Translations under genes and position numbers: made by a program
Notes under the pieces: model-generated
What the model was told of the DNA's origin: nothing
The model's input: only the letters and a program-made list of their open reading frames with translations
Databases searched by the model: none
Shown here: piece by piece, positions 11,722-23,300 of the stretch
How the letters are laid out: every line of letters begins with the position of its first letter
Position numbering within the stretch: position 1 is the first letter of the stretch
Source of the DNA: Siderastrea siderea
Taxonomy: Eukaryota; Cnidaria; Anthozoa; Scleractinia; Rhizangiidae
Length of the DNA stretch: 64,000 nt
NCBI GenBank assembly: GCA_964030785.1
Contig: OZ034972.1
Location: 50,910,538 to 50,974,537 of the forward strand
Direction of reading: 5' to 3'

Positions 11722-13721
11722 GTAAAGCTAGTTTTTGTGCTTAAAATGGCCGCATAGCTGTCAGCATTGTAGGTGTCCAGAAGTCTTGAAAGCTGTAATA
11801 TTACTCCATGGCTCTTTATTGGAGTAATAGTTTCACCAAATACTCTGCAACTCACACGATGTGTTGGAACTCTTGGTAAAACAAGGTTAAAAACAACAGG
11901 CACGGTTTTTTTTTTGGAGAAATACAAAAGAGTAGTCAGTAAATGATAACCACTTTTTCCAGAGTTGTAGGGTCTTCTGCAATTTGGCTGCTGTCATTAA
12001 GTTTTTCATTTGACTTGGAGACATAAAAATACCCATAACATGGCCCCTTTAACTGCATTGTCAGACTGTACACAAAGGGTCACTGTGATAATGGTTGTAC
12101 TATTCTTATGTACACCCATATCTAAAAATTTATGGAACTAATCCTTAGACTGTCTGAGCAACCACGCTTGTATGCCAGTGACCATCACCCTTGGGTGACC
12201 ACCTTCCCAAAGGGGGTAATTTACAAGAGATTCTGATGCTAGTCTCAAAATATGTTTCATAGAAATGATGCAACATTCCCTGTAGTAGTGACTACCTTCA
12301 AAGACCATATGGTGTGACAGTGTATGGAGTAGTCTGGACTACTGAGTTGACTATGTCTGGTTCTCTTAATGACTGTGGTCCTATTCACATTTTTGTAGCG
12401 TGTAATGAGGTGACTCATTCAGCTTGAAATGCTGGTATCCAGAGGGTTCTGCATCAAACAGTTTTCAACATTATGAACAAAATTCAATAAAGACTCAGTA
12501 GGAAAAACAGATCTCAGGTACAAATTGAAGCTGGACTACGTGCACAGGGCTAGTAGATGATGAGGCAATTTGTACAGTTGCCTTGTGAGCTCAGAGCTTT
12601 GCATCTAAGATGTGATCTCAGTAAACAAGACTACATCTAATACTAGATACAACTGTGTTAGTCAATGGGACTTTCAGAGTCTTAAATATTCTGAGACTCC
12701 AACATGTTGTAATGTTTGCCTGTAGCAAACAACCAGTATTAATTCTGTAATGATTATCTTTCTTTCACTCGCAGATCTGATTTTGAATGCTGTGCATCCA
12801 TTTAGAAGCACAGATTATGTCTCCTACCAGAGTGCAGGTTTCCGTGGACAGCTTGGCAAAAGTTTTCACACTGTCAATGGACTGACTCATGTGTTTGTGC
12901 ATGGAGTACCAATGGAAACTGTGCCAGATGTGAAGTAAGTTACTAAGGCTGTGATATTATTGTAATCCTACCAGCATTCAGCAGTCTCTGCATTATATCC
13001 ATTATTTAGACTTGCATTTTTGAAGTTATAATGTACCAAGTTTAGTCCATGGTGGGTGACTTATAAACATACACTTACAAAAATGGATGACACAATCAGT
13101 CTGGTGCTTACAACCTGATGACTGATAGTGGGGAAGTTCACTGTGGCTCGGTTGATCCTATAAAAATGCCCATCCTGACTCCATTTTGGGGATTAACTAC
13201 TCCTTACTTTGAAGTCTTCCAAAGTAGTTGCCATTACAAGTGTGAGACCGCAGGACTCCCGGACTTCTTTCTGGCTAAAACCTTGTAGATTATTAATACA
13301 AGACACATTGAAAACAAACTGGACTGCAGAAAAGATAAGAAGGATGCCAGCTTTGTTATTTTACCCAATCAGTGTTGGAATTTTCTATTTCTGCTATGCA
13401 AAGGCATTGCTAGCCTGTGAATACAGCCGCCTCTCATCGTTTCCTGCCACTACAGACGTTTCCTGTAAGATCTGTAGCAGTGTGTCTATTTAGTATTAAG
13501 TTGTTTCTGTTTATTCGGTTATGTACAGTAGTCACAGCATAATGCTCTACTAAGAGTATACAAAGCACACAAACTTGCTCCAACTGGAGTCATCCAGTCC
13601 ATTTTGACCTGTGCACAGATATTGATATTTCCTTCCTGTGTTAGAAATAGGAGACTCTGTCCTCACAGTCTTCCCTACACTACTATATCCTTACAGTCTT
13701 CTATTTGCTTTTTTGAAACAG

Positions 13722-14657
13722 ATATTTTATTGAAAATCACCGTAGTATTGTGGAGTATTGCTACCCACTGAAGAACCTTAGTGTTGTTCCAGATAACCCT
13801 GTTTTCGTTGTTGCCAACAAGCTTAAAAGGTTCTTTTCAAATATCAAAGTTGGTGACAGAACTGTTGTCTTCAGCCAAATAGAGGACATGGACAATGCAA
13901 ATCAACAAGTGGAGAGGTTAAATGTACAAAGTGGTTTTGTAGGAGTTAAATTCCCATGTAAATCACTTTCAGGCAGGGTTCTACAGAACCGTCAAGGAAA
14001 TGGTGATTCCTTTGTCATAAGTGGGACTGAAGTTGACTTCTTCCTTCCTCCATCATCTCAGAGTCACCCTATAAGGCACAAATTGGTTGCAGTGCACACT
14101 TGCAAGGAAGATAAAACTGCTTCTGAAGTGAAAGCTGAAGTAGATAGTGTTCTTGAGGTATTTACAAAAGAAATTTGTTCTCATCTTGTTGAATTAAGCA
14201 AAGAAACTGGTTGTAAAAGTGTAACAAGACCAAATTTAGTGACTTCAGAGACAATTCAGTTGAAATGTGGAAAGCAAACAAAGTTTGAAAACCTTATGAA
14301 TGCAGCAAGTGCAGATATTGGATGTAAATGTGGAAAGCAAACAGCTGTGCGAGAGAAATGCATTTTCTGTAGGCTTGAGCGACATTATCTTGGACAAGAC
14401 ATCTCTCCTAAAGTTTGTACAGATGATCTTTTTCAACGTCCAACACAAACTAGGCTGTATCACAAGGAAAGGTTGATACTGTCTGGTGGTATATTAGATG
14501 GTAAAGTAGGCAGTGCTAAAGCATCTCCAGAAAGAACCTTGGTTGGCTGATGGAAGTGAACTTAGATCACTTGGCGATGGCTTTGTTTGGGATCCCAGAT
14601 ATAAGACTGCTGTGGTCTAGTGATGCAAGATTCAAGGAACAGTTTTCAGTCCTAAAG
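13722..14657 (+). pseudogene. FDXACB1: FDXACB1-like exon 3 with frameshift
   Basis: Opens in phase after ACAG (KYFIENHRSIVEYCYPLKNL) and runs 275 codons to a TGA at 14548-14550. The conserved tail (EVNLDHLAMALFGIPDIRL) begins only in the overlapping -1 frame at 14550 and ends cleanly at donor GTAAGA (14658). Residues about 173-205 contain a duplicated LKCGKQT / CKCGKQT pair with CIFC, which may be a small metal-binding insert. No intron of normal length can explain the frame change. Confidence 0.65.
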
Positions 14658-15749
14658 GTAAGACATTTTTATGAGCAGCTACAGTGTAGTACTTTCTGTA
14701 AGAAAGATGTAATTATGAGCGTGGGACATTTTTCTTATTTATTTACTAAGCTTAAGATTTACCTCCTGTCTTGATTCATCAGTACTTTCGTTCTTAATTT
14801 TCAAACAACTTTCATGGTACATGAACCTGTATACTTTTTAAACCACACCACCTTCCAGTCTAAAGGATAAAATGCGAACATATCGTACATAGAGCTACCT
14901 TTATTTTAGTTGAAGTTAAACTCATCACCAATAGATGAGTTTGGGGAAAGGTGCCTGAAAGCTTGGTGGAGCCGCAAGCGAGCACGGAAAGTAGCCATGA
15001 CAATCCTATGAGCGGCGACTGGCAGGCACTGTCACACTGAAATACTCAGTAGAAAAATCAAATACTTACCACTGCTTACCTAGAGGGAGGGGAGAGATGG
15101 GAGTACGAGCTTTCACCAAAGCAGTTAACAAATGGCAACACTAGCAAAATGGCTTGACGTCAACGGGAAGGCTGTAAATTTACTGAGGCCCTGCAGAGGC
15201 CCCGGGACCATCCCGCATTAGGGAAGGAGACCACTGGCCAGCATTGTCTCGAGTTTAACCTTGCCTAAATTACATTTAGCCCCATTTAAACTCATCACCA
15301 ATAGATGAGTGTGGGGAAAGGTGCCTGAAAGCTCTGTGGAGCTGCAAGTGAGTGTGGAAGGTAACCATGACAACCCATGGCTTGTGAAGGAATCTTGAAT
15401 GTCAGCCACGGACAGGATCCTACACAGCCAGTCAGTAAGGGAGGCTCAAGAGAGAGTTCTACCATCTTGAAAGAGAAAAACAAGGCCAGGCGCGTTCTAT
15501 TTAAGGGACAGGTATGCCATGAGCAAACGAATACCACACAGCGGAAAATTGCCTCTGCCAATGTGAATAAAACAACTCTTATGAAAGGGGTCTGTTTTTG
15601 AGGTGAAGGCGAAGACTGGTGGGTGATTTGTGAGAGTCAATGGATATATCTGCCAAGCTGAAGTGAACATCCTTTGAAAAGCTGGCCAAATTTGGGACAG
15701 TAAACTCCAATGAGCGAAGAAAACCAAAATAAGCCAGATTGCAGGAAGC

Positions 15750-16214
15750 CTAGAACATATAGTGGTCAGGAATATCAATGTCCAGAGAATTGAAACTAAT
15801 AAATAAAGTGCTATCAGTGTCTGGATGGCATGTGGACCCTGAGTCACCCAGCGAACGCTTGATACCATACAGCACTCTCTGCAATCTTAGGCAATTAATA
15901 AGAGGGTAAGGAAAGCCGTGTTCAATGTGAAGAGCACGGATAGCTGACAAATAAACTTTGATTGTAGAAGGCCACCCCGACTGAGCCAAGTAAGTGACAA
16001 CTTTTCTGAGCTGCATACGAAATTCGACGAATCTTCTCTGGCCAGAAGCATACGAGCTGTGGGTGGTAGACGCCAAACCATCAACTAAGAATTGCTGGCA
16101 CTGCAAGTCAAGAGTGGACAGGTCAATTCCTCCAGAAGATCTTGCCGAACCGCCACTAGGGACAAGTGGGCCTCTGGAGCCAGATGCCTGAACTCCTGCC
16201 AATGAAACTGGCAA
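15750..16214 (-). pseudogene. DIRS tyrosine recombinase, N-terminal core-binding part
   Basis: The sequence LVDGLASTTHSSYASGQRRF followed by VTYLAQSGWPSTIKVYLSAI fits the SAM-like core-binding domain of tyrosine recombinases. The catalytic half should follow leftward. Only scrambled frames are present (15295-15868), with no convincing Arg-His-x-x-Arg-Tyr set, so the enzyme cannot be active. Confidence 0.6.
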
Positions 16215-16235
16215 AGTGTGTCAGCCACTTTGTTG

Positions 16236-16699
16236 TCACAACAACATCCACAACTTGTGGATGCCCGGTACATGCTGGGCTGTAAAAGTGAAGCTAAAAT
16301 GAGCTGCTGCAAAAAGCAGCTTACGTAACAGAAGCATTAGGAGAAGCAAGATGTTGACTACCGCCTCGTCCGAACAAAACAAAATATGGCAACGAAACCA
16401 CTCATGCCCCCAGATATGAGAGGCTGTGACAATAGGAAATACCTCTTTGTAGGCAATGGACTGCTCTGATTGACAAGGCACCCATGCTCTGCTAAACCAC
16501 TCAATTGACAAGGCACCCATGCTCCGCTAAACCACTCACCCCTGAAGTAGCCCCCAAAGCCGAGCAAGCCAGCAGCATCTGAGGTGACCTCTACATCAGC
16601 TACAGCGAGCTTGCCTGGGAAGAGCCAAAAGCTTACTCCCTGCCAGGAAGAAAGAAAATCATGCCACCACTGAAGGTCCAAATGAAATTTTGAGTTCAA
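16236..16699 (-). pseudogene. DIRS RNase H remnant
   Basis: The frame contains VEVTSDAAGLLGFGGYF, the first acidic motif and beta-hairpin of a retroelement RNase H, followed by repeated GEWFSGAWVPC / IEWFSRAWVPC (a short internal duplication around 16455-16530 on the plus strand). A second frame continues SEQSIAYKEVFPIVTASHIW, matching the ExxA region. It is broken between the two. Confidence 0.6.
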
Positions 16700-16714
16700 A
16701 CGGATGGGGTGATC

Positions 16715-17509
16715 TCATTTTCGAAAGCAGCAAAGAAGGTTGATCATTCGGCTAAGAAACCACACCACTTTGGTTGCATGATGAAGATGGCCAATTACCG
16801 ACTCCAACTGGTATTGAGAACACCATCGACGGCTGTGCCAAGAGTTAATTAGCTCTCGTAGTGACACTAGTTTATCCTTGGGGAGACGCGTGCACTGCTC
16901 TGATGAATCCACTTTGATACCCAATAACACTAGCCGAGATGATGAGCCAATACACTTACTGGGGTGAAGAGGAAGGCCTAAATTGCAGCAAACGGACAAA
17001 GTGATTTCTAAATTACACGCACATTGATCCAAGTTGGGAGACCCAGCGGTGATGAAGTCGTCGAGGTAGTGCAGGAGATTTGAAAAATGATGTTTGTTTA
17101 AAAGGATCCATTCAACCACGTCCGCAACCGAGTTACAAATAAATGGGGAGGATCGGAGACTGAAAGGAAGGGCTAAGTCAACAAAGTACTTGCCCTGTCA
17201 TCTCATGCCTAATCTGGGTGCACAATGATGTTGCGGTAAGCTGCCTCAACATCAAACTTTGCCATTAAAGCCCCAGGCCCATACTTTGCAACCATATGGA
17301 TAATCTGGTCGACCTTCATGTAGCGCATGAAACTCCTCTCCATTGATGGCATCATTCACACTGGAACCACTGGAGGAGGATAGATCAACAGTAGGATGCC
17401 ATTTTCCTGGCTGACCTTTTGTAGGTATGACCCCAAAAGTGCTTACATGAAGATTCGGTAAAGGGGGAGAAATGAAAGGGCCCGCAGCCCAGTGGAGAGT
17501 GAACCTCAT
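16715..17509 (-). pseudogene. DIRS reverse transcriptase remnant
   Basis: Two frames. 17252-17509 has STFGVIPTKGQPGKWHPTVD and LSSSSGSSVND, the RT fingers motif typical of DIRS. 16715-17119 has the catalytic box LHYLDDFITAG and then KCIGSSSRLVLLGIKVD, the motif just after the palm. The YxDD active site is intact as YLDD, but the two parts are in different frames with the linking palm region damaged around 17120-17250. Confidence 0.75.
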
Positions 17510-17957
17510 TAGCCAAATAGTTGTTGATCATTGAGGGGTGCTGCAAAGCAGAGGGTTTGTTCTTTTTAGCAGACTTAAGCCTGAGTATGGTGAAACCCCA
17601 GCCAAAAACCATGATGAAGACCATTAATAACATAGGATGTAGCATTTTGATCTGGGTGCCCTGCCAACTGCCGAGAAAATTCTGCCACATTGAGGAGGCT
17701 CACCACCGACACTGGAGGAAAGGCTGGTGGAACTAAGGGAAGGAGACTCGTGTTACCTTAAAAAATACATGCTTTATTAATTAATTGAGCAATCTGATGG
17801 ATGAAAACAATGCTACCTCAGCAAGAGGCCAGGTTGCTATAACACTAGGATGCTAAACAAACAACAAAATCGAGCTATATCAAGGGGAAGAAAACAAGTG
17901 AAAACCTACAGACTACAACTAAAAACGAAAGTTAGCTAAGGAGGCAGAGTCACAAAC

Positions 17958-18266
17958 TTAAGTCAGTATCACATTCTGACAAAGCACGCCAAGATCTGAG
18001 CGACAGACACAAAAGCACAAGGGCAGACTAAGAACAGCGGGACTTGCTCCCGGAAGACAAGCCTGATGCCGAAGGAGAAGAGGAATGCCACTTCCCTTCT
18101 TTGTGGGCATGTTTAGCTGAAGTGCACTGGCAGGAGCCACAGGAGGAGATCCTGAGCAGGAGGAGCAACGGTGCACATACCAGCAGATGGAAAGTGGTGA
18201 GGTACAATGGCCCCAGTTCCACGATTTGCACACGACCAGGCTACCCAAAGTACCTGTCGGTTCCAA
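17958..18266 (-). pseudogene. DIRS gag-like zinc-binding remnant
   Basis: The frame reads VCKSWNWGHCTSPLSICWYV then HRCSSC. Cysteines and histidine are spaced C-x7-C...H-x1-C-x2-C, similar to the Cys-rich end of DIRS gag-like proteins. It is followed by low-complexity sequence and ends without a natural C-terminus. Assignment rests mostly on its position upstream of the RT. Confidence 0.4.
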
Positions 18267-19002
18267 ATCTGGCGATTAGGTAGACGCAGAGGAACGAACA
18301 GAGGAGTCAGCTGCATGGAAATTAAACAATTGGACTTTCATGCAAGACCAATCGGTGAGGCTAGTAGCCACAATGTGCTCTTGAAAGGCTTGATCATTAT
18401 GTGAGCCAGACACGATCGCTTAAGTGCTGTTGTGTACGAAGAATCAGCAGTTGATACTGCAACAGATCCGTCCACCAATGCGGGAAGTGAGTGACCAAAA
18501 TCAGGGAGAAAATTGGAAATGCTTCCAACCATCACACTGAATGGGTGGAAGAAAAGGAGAATAATAACTGACAATCTGGTAACATACTTACCTCGGGGAG
18601 GGTGGATCTGGGAGCAAACTGGACAAACTAGCAAGCAGAAGGTAGCCAAAAAAATGCAAATGTCTGATGGAACAAGAGCTCTGTAAGCAATTAGCCCATG
18701 CGAGAGAAGGCCGGCCGCCCCATGTTACTGCTAAATGGGGCACTGCTGACAAGCCTTGGCTAGAATTTAACTTTGCCTAAATTGTATTGAGTGCCATATG
18801 ATATACTTTAGTTAACAACATTGACTTTCACTTTTAACCTGCATGTACATTGTACACATGCACATGCAGATGTTTTTAAAAGAATGAGGTTTTTTGTGCC
18901 AAACAACAGTTGATTCTTCTCCCCTCCCTTAACAGGATAATCATTCTTCACAAACCAGTTTTAAACCTTAATTTTTTTGTGTCTGAAACTGTAATGTTTT
19001 AG

Positions 19003-19320
19003 GACAAGCGTTTTCAAGACCTAAAAGAGTTTGTGCCAATCAGTCTCTTTCCTCCAACCTATATTCATGATATTAGTTTCTGGATAACTGAACATATGAC
19101 GGAACAGCAATTTTTCCAGGATATCTACGAGACAACTCAGGGATGTGTACATGATGTACAGTTCACTGAACGATACCATGATACAGAGCAGGACAAAGTG
19201 AGTTACAATTACCGTATGGTTTACAGTTCATGCGACAGGCCACTCACCCACATCCAGACAGTACAAATGCAAAACTTGCTAAGGAGAAAGTTGTTGAATT
19301 GTGACTTTCAACTCAAATAG
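19003..19320 (+). CDS. FDXACB1: FDX-ACB (ferredoxin-fold anticodon-binding) exon
   Basis: The last exon, after acceptor TTTTAG, encodes 105 residues and ends in TAG. The pattern FPPTYIHDISFWI ... CVHDVQFTERYHD ... VSYNYRMVYSSCDRPLT is the fold that closes phenylalanyl-tRNA synthetase beta/mitochondrial subunits and FDXACB1. The family's aromatic and Arg residues near the end (NLLRRKLLNCDF) are present. This exon itself is undamaged. Confidence 0.8.
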   Translation, partial: DKRFQDLKEFVPISLFPPTYIHDISFWITEHMTEQQFFQDIYETTQGCVHDVQFTERYHDTEQDKVSYNYRMVYSSCDRPLTHIQTVQMQNLLRRKLLNCDFQLK

Positions 19321-19668
19321 CAACTTCAGCTCGCTCATCCTCAGTATGTACAGGATGTACTTTGGAGGAGACGCCTTTTGCTGAGAGTTATATTCTTGCA
19401 CTTAGGGGGTAATATTCCTCGGTTAAGTTGGCTTGTAGGTAAACCTGAAGTTCTAAAGAAGAGAGTTTATGGCTACAGGTATGATATGTTTTCTAGCCAT
19501 ACTTGTTACTTCTGATTTGTTGAATTTTTGGCAGTAAAGAGAGTTGAAGGAAGAACCGCAGTTGTGAATTGCCTTAGTTTCCAGTTTTGTCAAGGATAGC
19601 ACCTGCTCCAAGATCTGTGACTATAAACAACTACAGTCGTGATGATCAATCTTGGGATTCTTAAACTG

Positions 19669-19973
19669 TTAAAGGAGAAGGTCACTCCAGAAACAGTGTA
19701 TTTTTTGAAATCGCCAATAAAAAGATAACACTAAGTTGAGTTACTGACCGTGGTTTTAGCTCCTAAAGTGCATCGGATCCCACTGAAATTCCTCTCCATG
19801 CATGCCGCCATTTTGAATCATACTTAGCAGCCTGGAAGCTTGTCCGTGACGTCAAATTGTACAACGAGACCAGCGATCGGGTAACATGGGCTCGTTTTTC
19901 AGAGCCCACATTACCCGACCGCTGGTCTCGTTGTCAAAAAATACACCGTTTCTGGAGTGACCTTCTCCTTTAA
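19669..19973. mobile_element. piggyBac-type MITE with TTAA target site
   Basis: The ends TTAAAGGAGAAGGTCACTCC (19669) and GGAGTGACCTTCTCCTTTAA (to 19973) are perfect inverted repeats flanked by TTAA; the inversion continues through CAGAAAC.GTGTATTTTTTGA. An inner 30-bp hairpin (AACGAGACCAGCG...CGCTGGTCTCGTT) lies at 19862-19934. It is non-coding and sits just 3' of the FDXACB1-like gene. Confidence 0.8.
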
Positions 19974-20060
19974 ACAAAACCTTACACTGCAGGTGCAAAC
20001 TGCCCCCTCCCCAATAAAGTTAACTTCAAGCTTTGTTTACCACCTGAAACATAACCATCA

Positions 20061-20337
20061 CTGTCAACATTGACTGAAGGAGTGTTAGGGCATCAGTGAG
20101 TTGGCTGTCAACATTGACTGAAGGAGGGGTAGGGCATCAGTGAGTTGGCTGTCAACATTGACTGAAGGAGTGTTAGGGCATCAGTGAGTTGGCTGTCAAC
20201 ATTGACTGAAGGAGTGTTAGGGCATCAGTGAGTTGGCTGTCAACATTGACTGAAGGAGGGGTAGGGCATCAGTGAGTTGGCTGTCAACATTGACTGAAGG
20301 AGTGTTAGGGTATCAGTGAGTTGGCTGTCAACATTGG
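20061..20337. repeat. 44-bp tandem repeat, 6.3 copies
   Basis: The unit starts CTGTCAACATTGACTGAAGG and recurs at 20061, 20105, 20149, 20193, 20237, 20281, with a partial at 20325. Units alternate between GAGTGTTAG and GAGGGGTAG variants, which suggests expansion by multi-unit steps. Confidence 0.95.
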
Positions 20338-20339
20338 AA

Positions 20340-23300
20340 ATGGGAGGGGTTTAAAAATTGGAAAAAAAAAACTTATATGACAGTGTTGCAACATTTCTGC
20401 ATTTTTAGCATAATTTTGTAAGCATCAGAAAAATTATTGGCCATGATTGTAGTAGATAATTAGATCTTGTTAGAGCCTTAGCTATATTTTAAATTTTTAT
20501 GTAAACTATGGAATAAAAAAAGAATGTGACATTCAATCAAAAGCAGCATTTTATTCTCACTTGCTAAATAAAATCTAAACATACCACTTGCAAATTACAA
20601 AAGATTGCTATATACTTGACTAGATAGTATAACCAAAAGACTAACATTTACAAGCGCAGAAAGGTGTTGGCAACATTGATTGTTTTCTCCATGCCCTGAT
20701 AATAAACACCAGTCATTCCGCAAAAAGACCAAACATGAAAGAATACCATAACTTGTCCCAGTAAGACACTAAAAAGGTGGGCAGAAGATTGGTTCCTAAA
20801 TTATTTTTTGTTGAAAGATTTTGTTACTGGTAGGACCAGTTTGGTAAGAAAAGCAGGGAAACTAACCTGAATTTGTTTAGAAATTTTTCTAGAGGCTAAG
20901 AAGAAACTAAGGGTCATTTAAACTTAGGCTTGTCAACATTTCAAACCCTGAAACACTCAAGAGGCAGTAAAGAATAATTATTACGAATAAACTACAGTAT
21001 TATTCTTGTTTGGCCTAAGGATAATTATCAAACCGGACCTTGTAAATGTTATTACTTGTCAATTACTTGTTATTACTTATCAACTTTTTACATTAGTGAT
21101 GTTTCATAAAGAAATTTAAATCGTTTTACCCTGTTTCCAAAGGGTTAAGATAACACTCACAAGTTAAAACCTTTGGCTTGTGTTTTCTCACCATTTCTCA
21201 TTCTCCTAATCTTTCACTTGTATTACCGTGTGGGGTCATACAAGTGTCTGAAATGCCGCTTTTATGTACATGCAAGTTTCAGGTCCAAATGTTGTACGTG
21301 TTGTTTCATAAACATATATTATTTTTAGAATTAAACTACAGTTCTGGCCACTGGTTGTCCACAAAAGAATAGCCACTGATCAGTTATTTATAAATATAAC
21401 TTTAAAACTGTTTAACTTTAAAACTGCTTAACTTTAAAACTGCTTAACTGTTAGTTTGAAACAACTGTTTGACAAGTTGCATTTCAAGATTTTTTTTAAA
21501 CTGACTTTCCACATTGAAAAATACAGAATGTGAGAAACAAATGAACTTTGCAAACAATATATATTTGTTGGTTTTTGTGTATAATTCATCACTGAGTGGA
21601 CGTTAAGTCATGAAACAACACTTGAACCGTCACTTACAATGTATTTACACTATTACCTAATAATGTTTGTACATATTTACATTTGAAGGGTGCTATGCAA
21701 AACTATCTTAGGTGGTGATTTTTTTGAAAATTTATTTTACTTGGAAATGCATCATTTTTGGCACACTGATTTGTATTCATGATTTGCTGTGCAACTGCGC
21801 TCGGTTGTTCGAAATCCTAATCCACGCTAATCCAAGATTAAAAGTTAATCATGGTTTTCACCTTGCTCATTGAAAGTGTTTGCAAAAGCTAATTTTAAGC
21901 TAAAGGTAAAGAAAACTCTTATTCAAAACTGAAGGGCAAAAATGCTTTGGAAAAGTCTTTATTGATTAGGAACCAAACTGAAAATCAAAGATCATGCTAA
22001 TCCTGAGTTAGCTTAATTGTGCTTTGAACTCCTGAGCCCCTTCATTTTAGCGATAGTAACAGCCACACAAACTCAAAAAACTGAAACAAACGTCAAAGAG
22101 CAACATGCACTTGTTTGATTACTTTTGGTGGTTCCAATGAAATGATAGTCAACAATGTAATATCTTGCTTCACTAGAGTTGCAAAAATGATGCATTTCTG
22201 AGTAAAAAAATTCATCTAAATCTTACTTACTATAGCCTTGCATAAAACCCTTCAATTTAACAAATATATGACATCATCCTATATCCACTCAGCTCGGCAA
22301 CCACCCTCACATTAATTGTTATTTCCTATGGATTGTCAGTGAGTAATTCACGTTGTTTCACTGTTGACTGTCAGATGAATACTCAAACAGCTTGTATCTT
22401 TCTTGTCGTTGTTTAACTCACTCTTAGGGTGTGGTGTCATTTTGACAATGTAGATTTAAGGTGTTGCAAATGTCATATATTTGTGCAGCTGTCAGTAAAC
22501 AAAGCCAAAGTTTTACAAAAATTATTACAACAATACTTAACAATTTAAGAATAAAAATTAGCAAAAAAACACAACTTTTCAACATCGCCATGACATCATT
22601 TTCAAGTGAGAAAATAAATTCAAATTGACTTAATATATACAGGGTAAGGTGATAAAAAAAGTTAACAATAAGTAGCATATTTGGCATTGTAATTAAGTGT
22701 GTGTGCATTTAGCACCACTGACCAATATGAGCATTATTCAGCAATGTCTTATGTAGTATAAACTTAAAGGGTGTCACTTTTCATTGTGCTTTTTTTATCC
22801 TTAAACAATTCTCTTGCTTTATTTTGATATCATTTTAAGTCTTTCATATATTTGATATCAAACTAAAACAATTAATTCCTTCCATACCAAAACTAGCTTT
22901 GGCTTTGTTTTCTGACAGTGCAAGCCCTTATTGAGAATTCCACATTTTTTAGTTCATGGAAGCAGAACAATTACAGTATTTGAAAATCCATTGTTGTCAC
23001 CATTGCCAAAAGAGCTGAAAAATTGTTACTAGAATATTTACTAGAAATAGGTTTCTCTGCATTTACAACTTGAAATTTTAGTTACAATGGATGAAAGGTT
23101 CTAAAGATGTGGAATTCTTAAAAAGGAACACTTAATGATTTGCCGTAGGCAAATACAAAAATCATTGCTAGCAGATGCTCCTTTTTTTAGTGCAAAAAAG
23201 AAATTTGTCATCTGCACATTACAATTGTTAATCTTCATTATAAAGATACTTTGTCCAAGCTTTTGGACTCATTAGAAACACTTGTTGTTATTATTCTGTA

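Larger units (their letters stand above)
14917..18790 (-). mobile_element. Decayed DIRS-type (tyrosine-recombinase) retrotransposon
   Basis: In minus-strand order: gag-like zinc-finger region (about 18266), reverse transcriptase (17509-16715), RNase H (16699-16358), tyrosine recombinase (16214-about 15300). This order, with a recombinase in place of a DDE integrase, defines DIRS elements. Repeats beginning AAACTCATCACCAATAGATG occur at about 14925 and 15291 with about 90 bp of similarity. A related segment containing TTTAACTTTGCCTAAATT is near 18770, as expected for the split repeats of this order. Every domain is broken by stops or shifts, so the copy is dead. It lies in FDXACB1 intron 3, antisense to the gene. 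Confidence 0.75.
11235..19320 (+). pseudogene. FDXACB1: FDXACB1-like gene (rRNA methyltransferase-like plus FDX-ACB domain), four exons, two lesions
   Basis: Exons: 11235-11721, 12775-12934, 13722-14657, 19003-19320, all with GT-AG borders and matching phases. The N-terminus NVLVVGDGNFSFTLCLA and FDRVIFNFPHVGGKS are signatures of the BMT5-like rRNA methyltransferase fold. Exon 3 ends with a PheRS-like stretch (HLAMALFGIPDIRLLWSSD). Exon 4 is a ferredoxin-fold anticodon-binding domain (FPPTYIHDISFWI ... LLRRKLLNCDFQLK). Two breaks are visible. TAG at 11337-11339 lies in frame at codon 35. Exon 3 changes frame between about 14515 and 14548: one frame ends in TGA at 14548-14550 and the conserved continuation is in the -1 frame. 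With the orphan NAXD exon next door this suggests a decaying duplicate, though sequencing error is an alternative. Intron 3 holds a 3.9-kb DIRS-type element. Confidence 0.75.

Noticed and set aside
14525..14555. Mini-intron explaining the FDXACB1 frame change
   Set aside because: The only GT..AG pair nearby is 30 bp, too short to splice and a multiple of three, so it would not change the frame.
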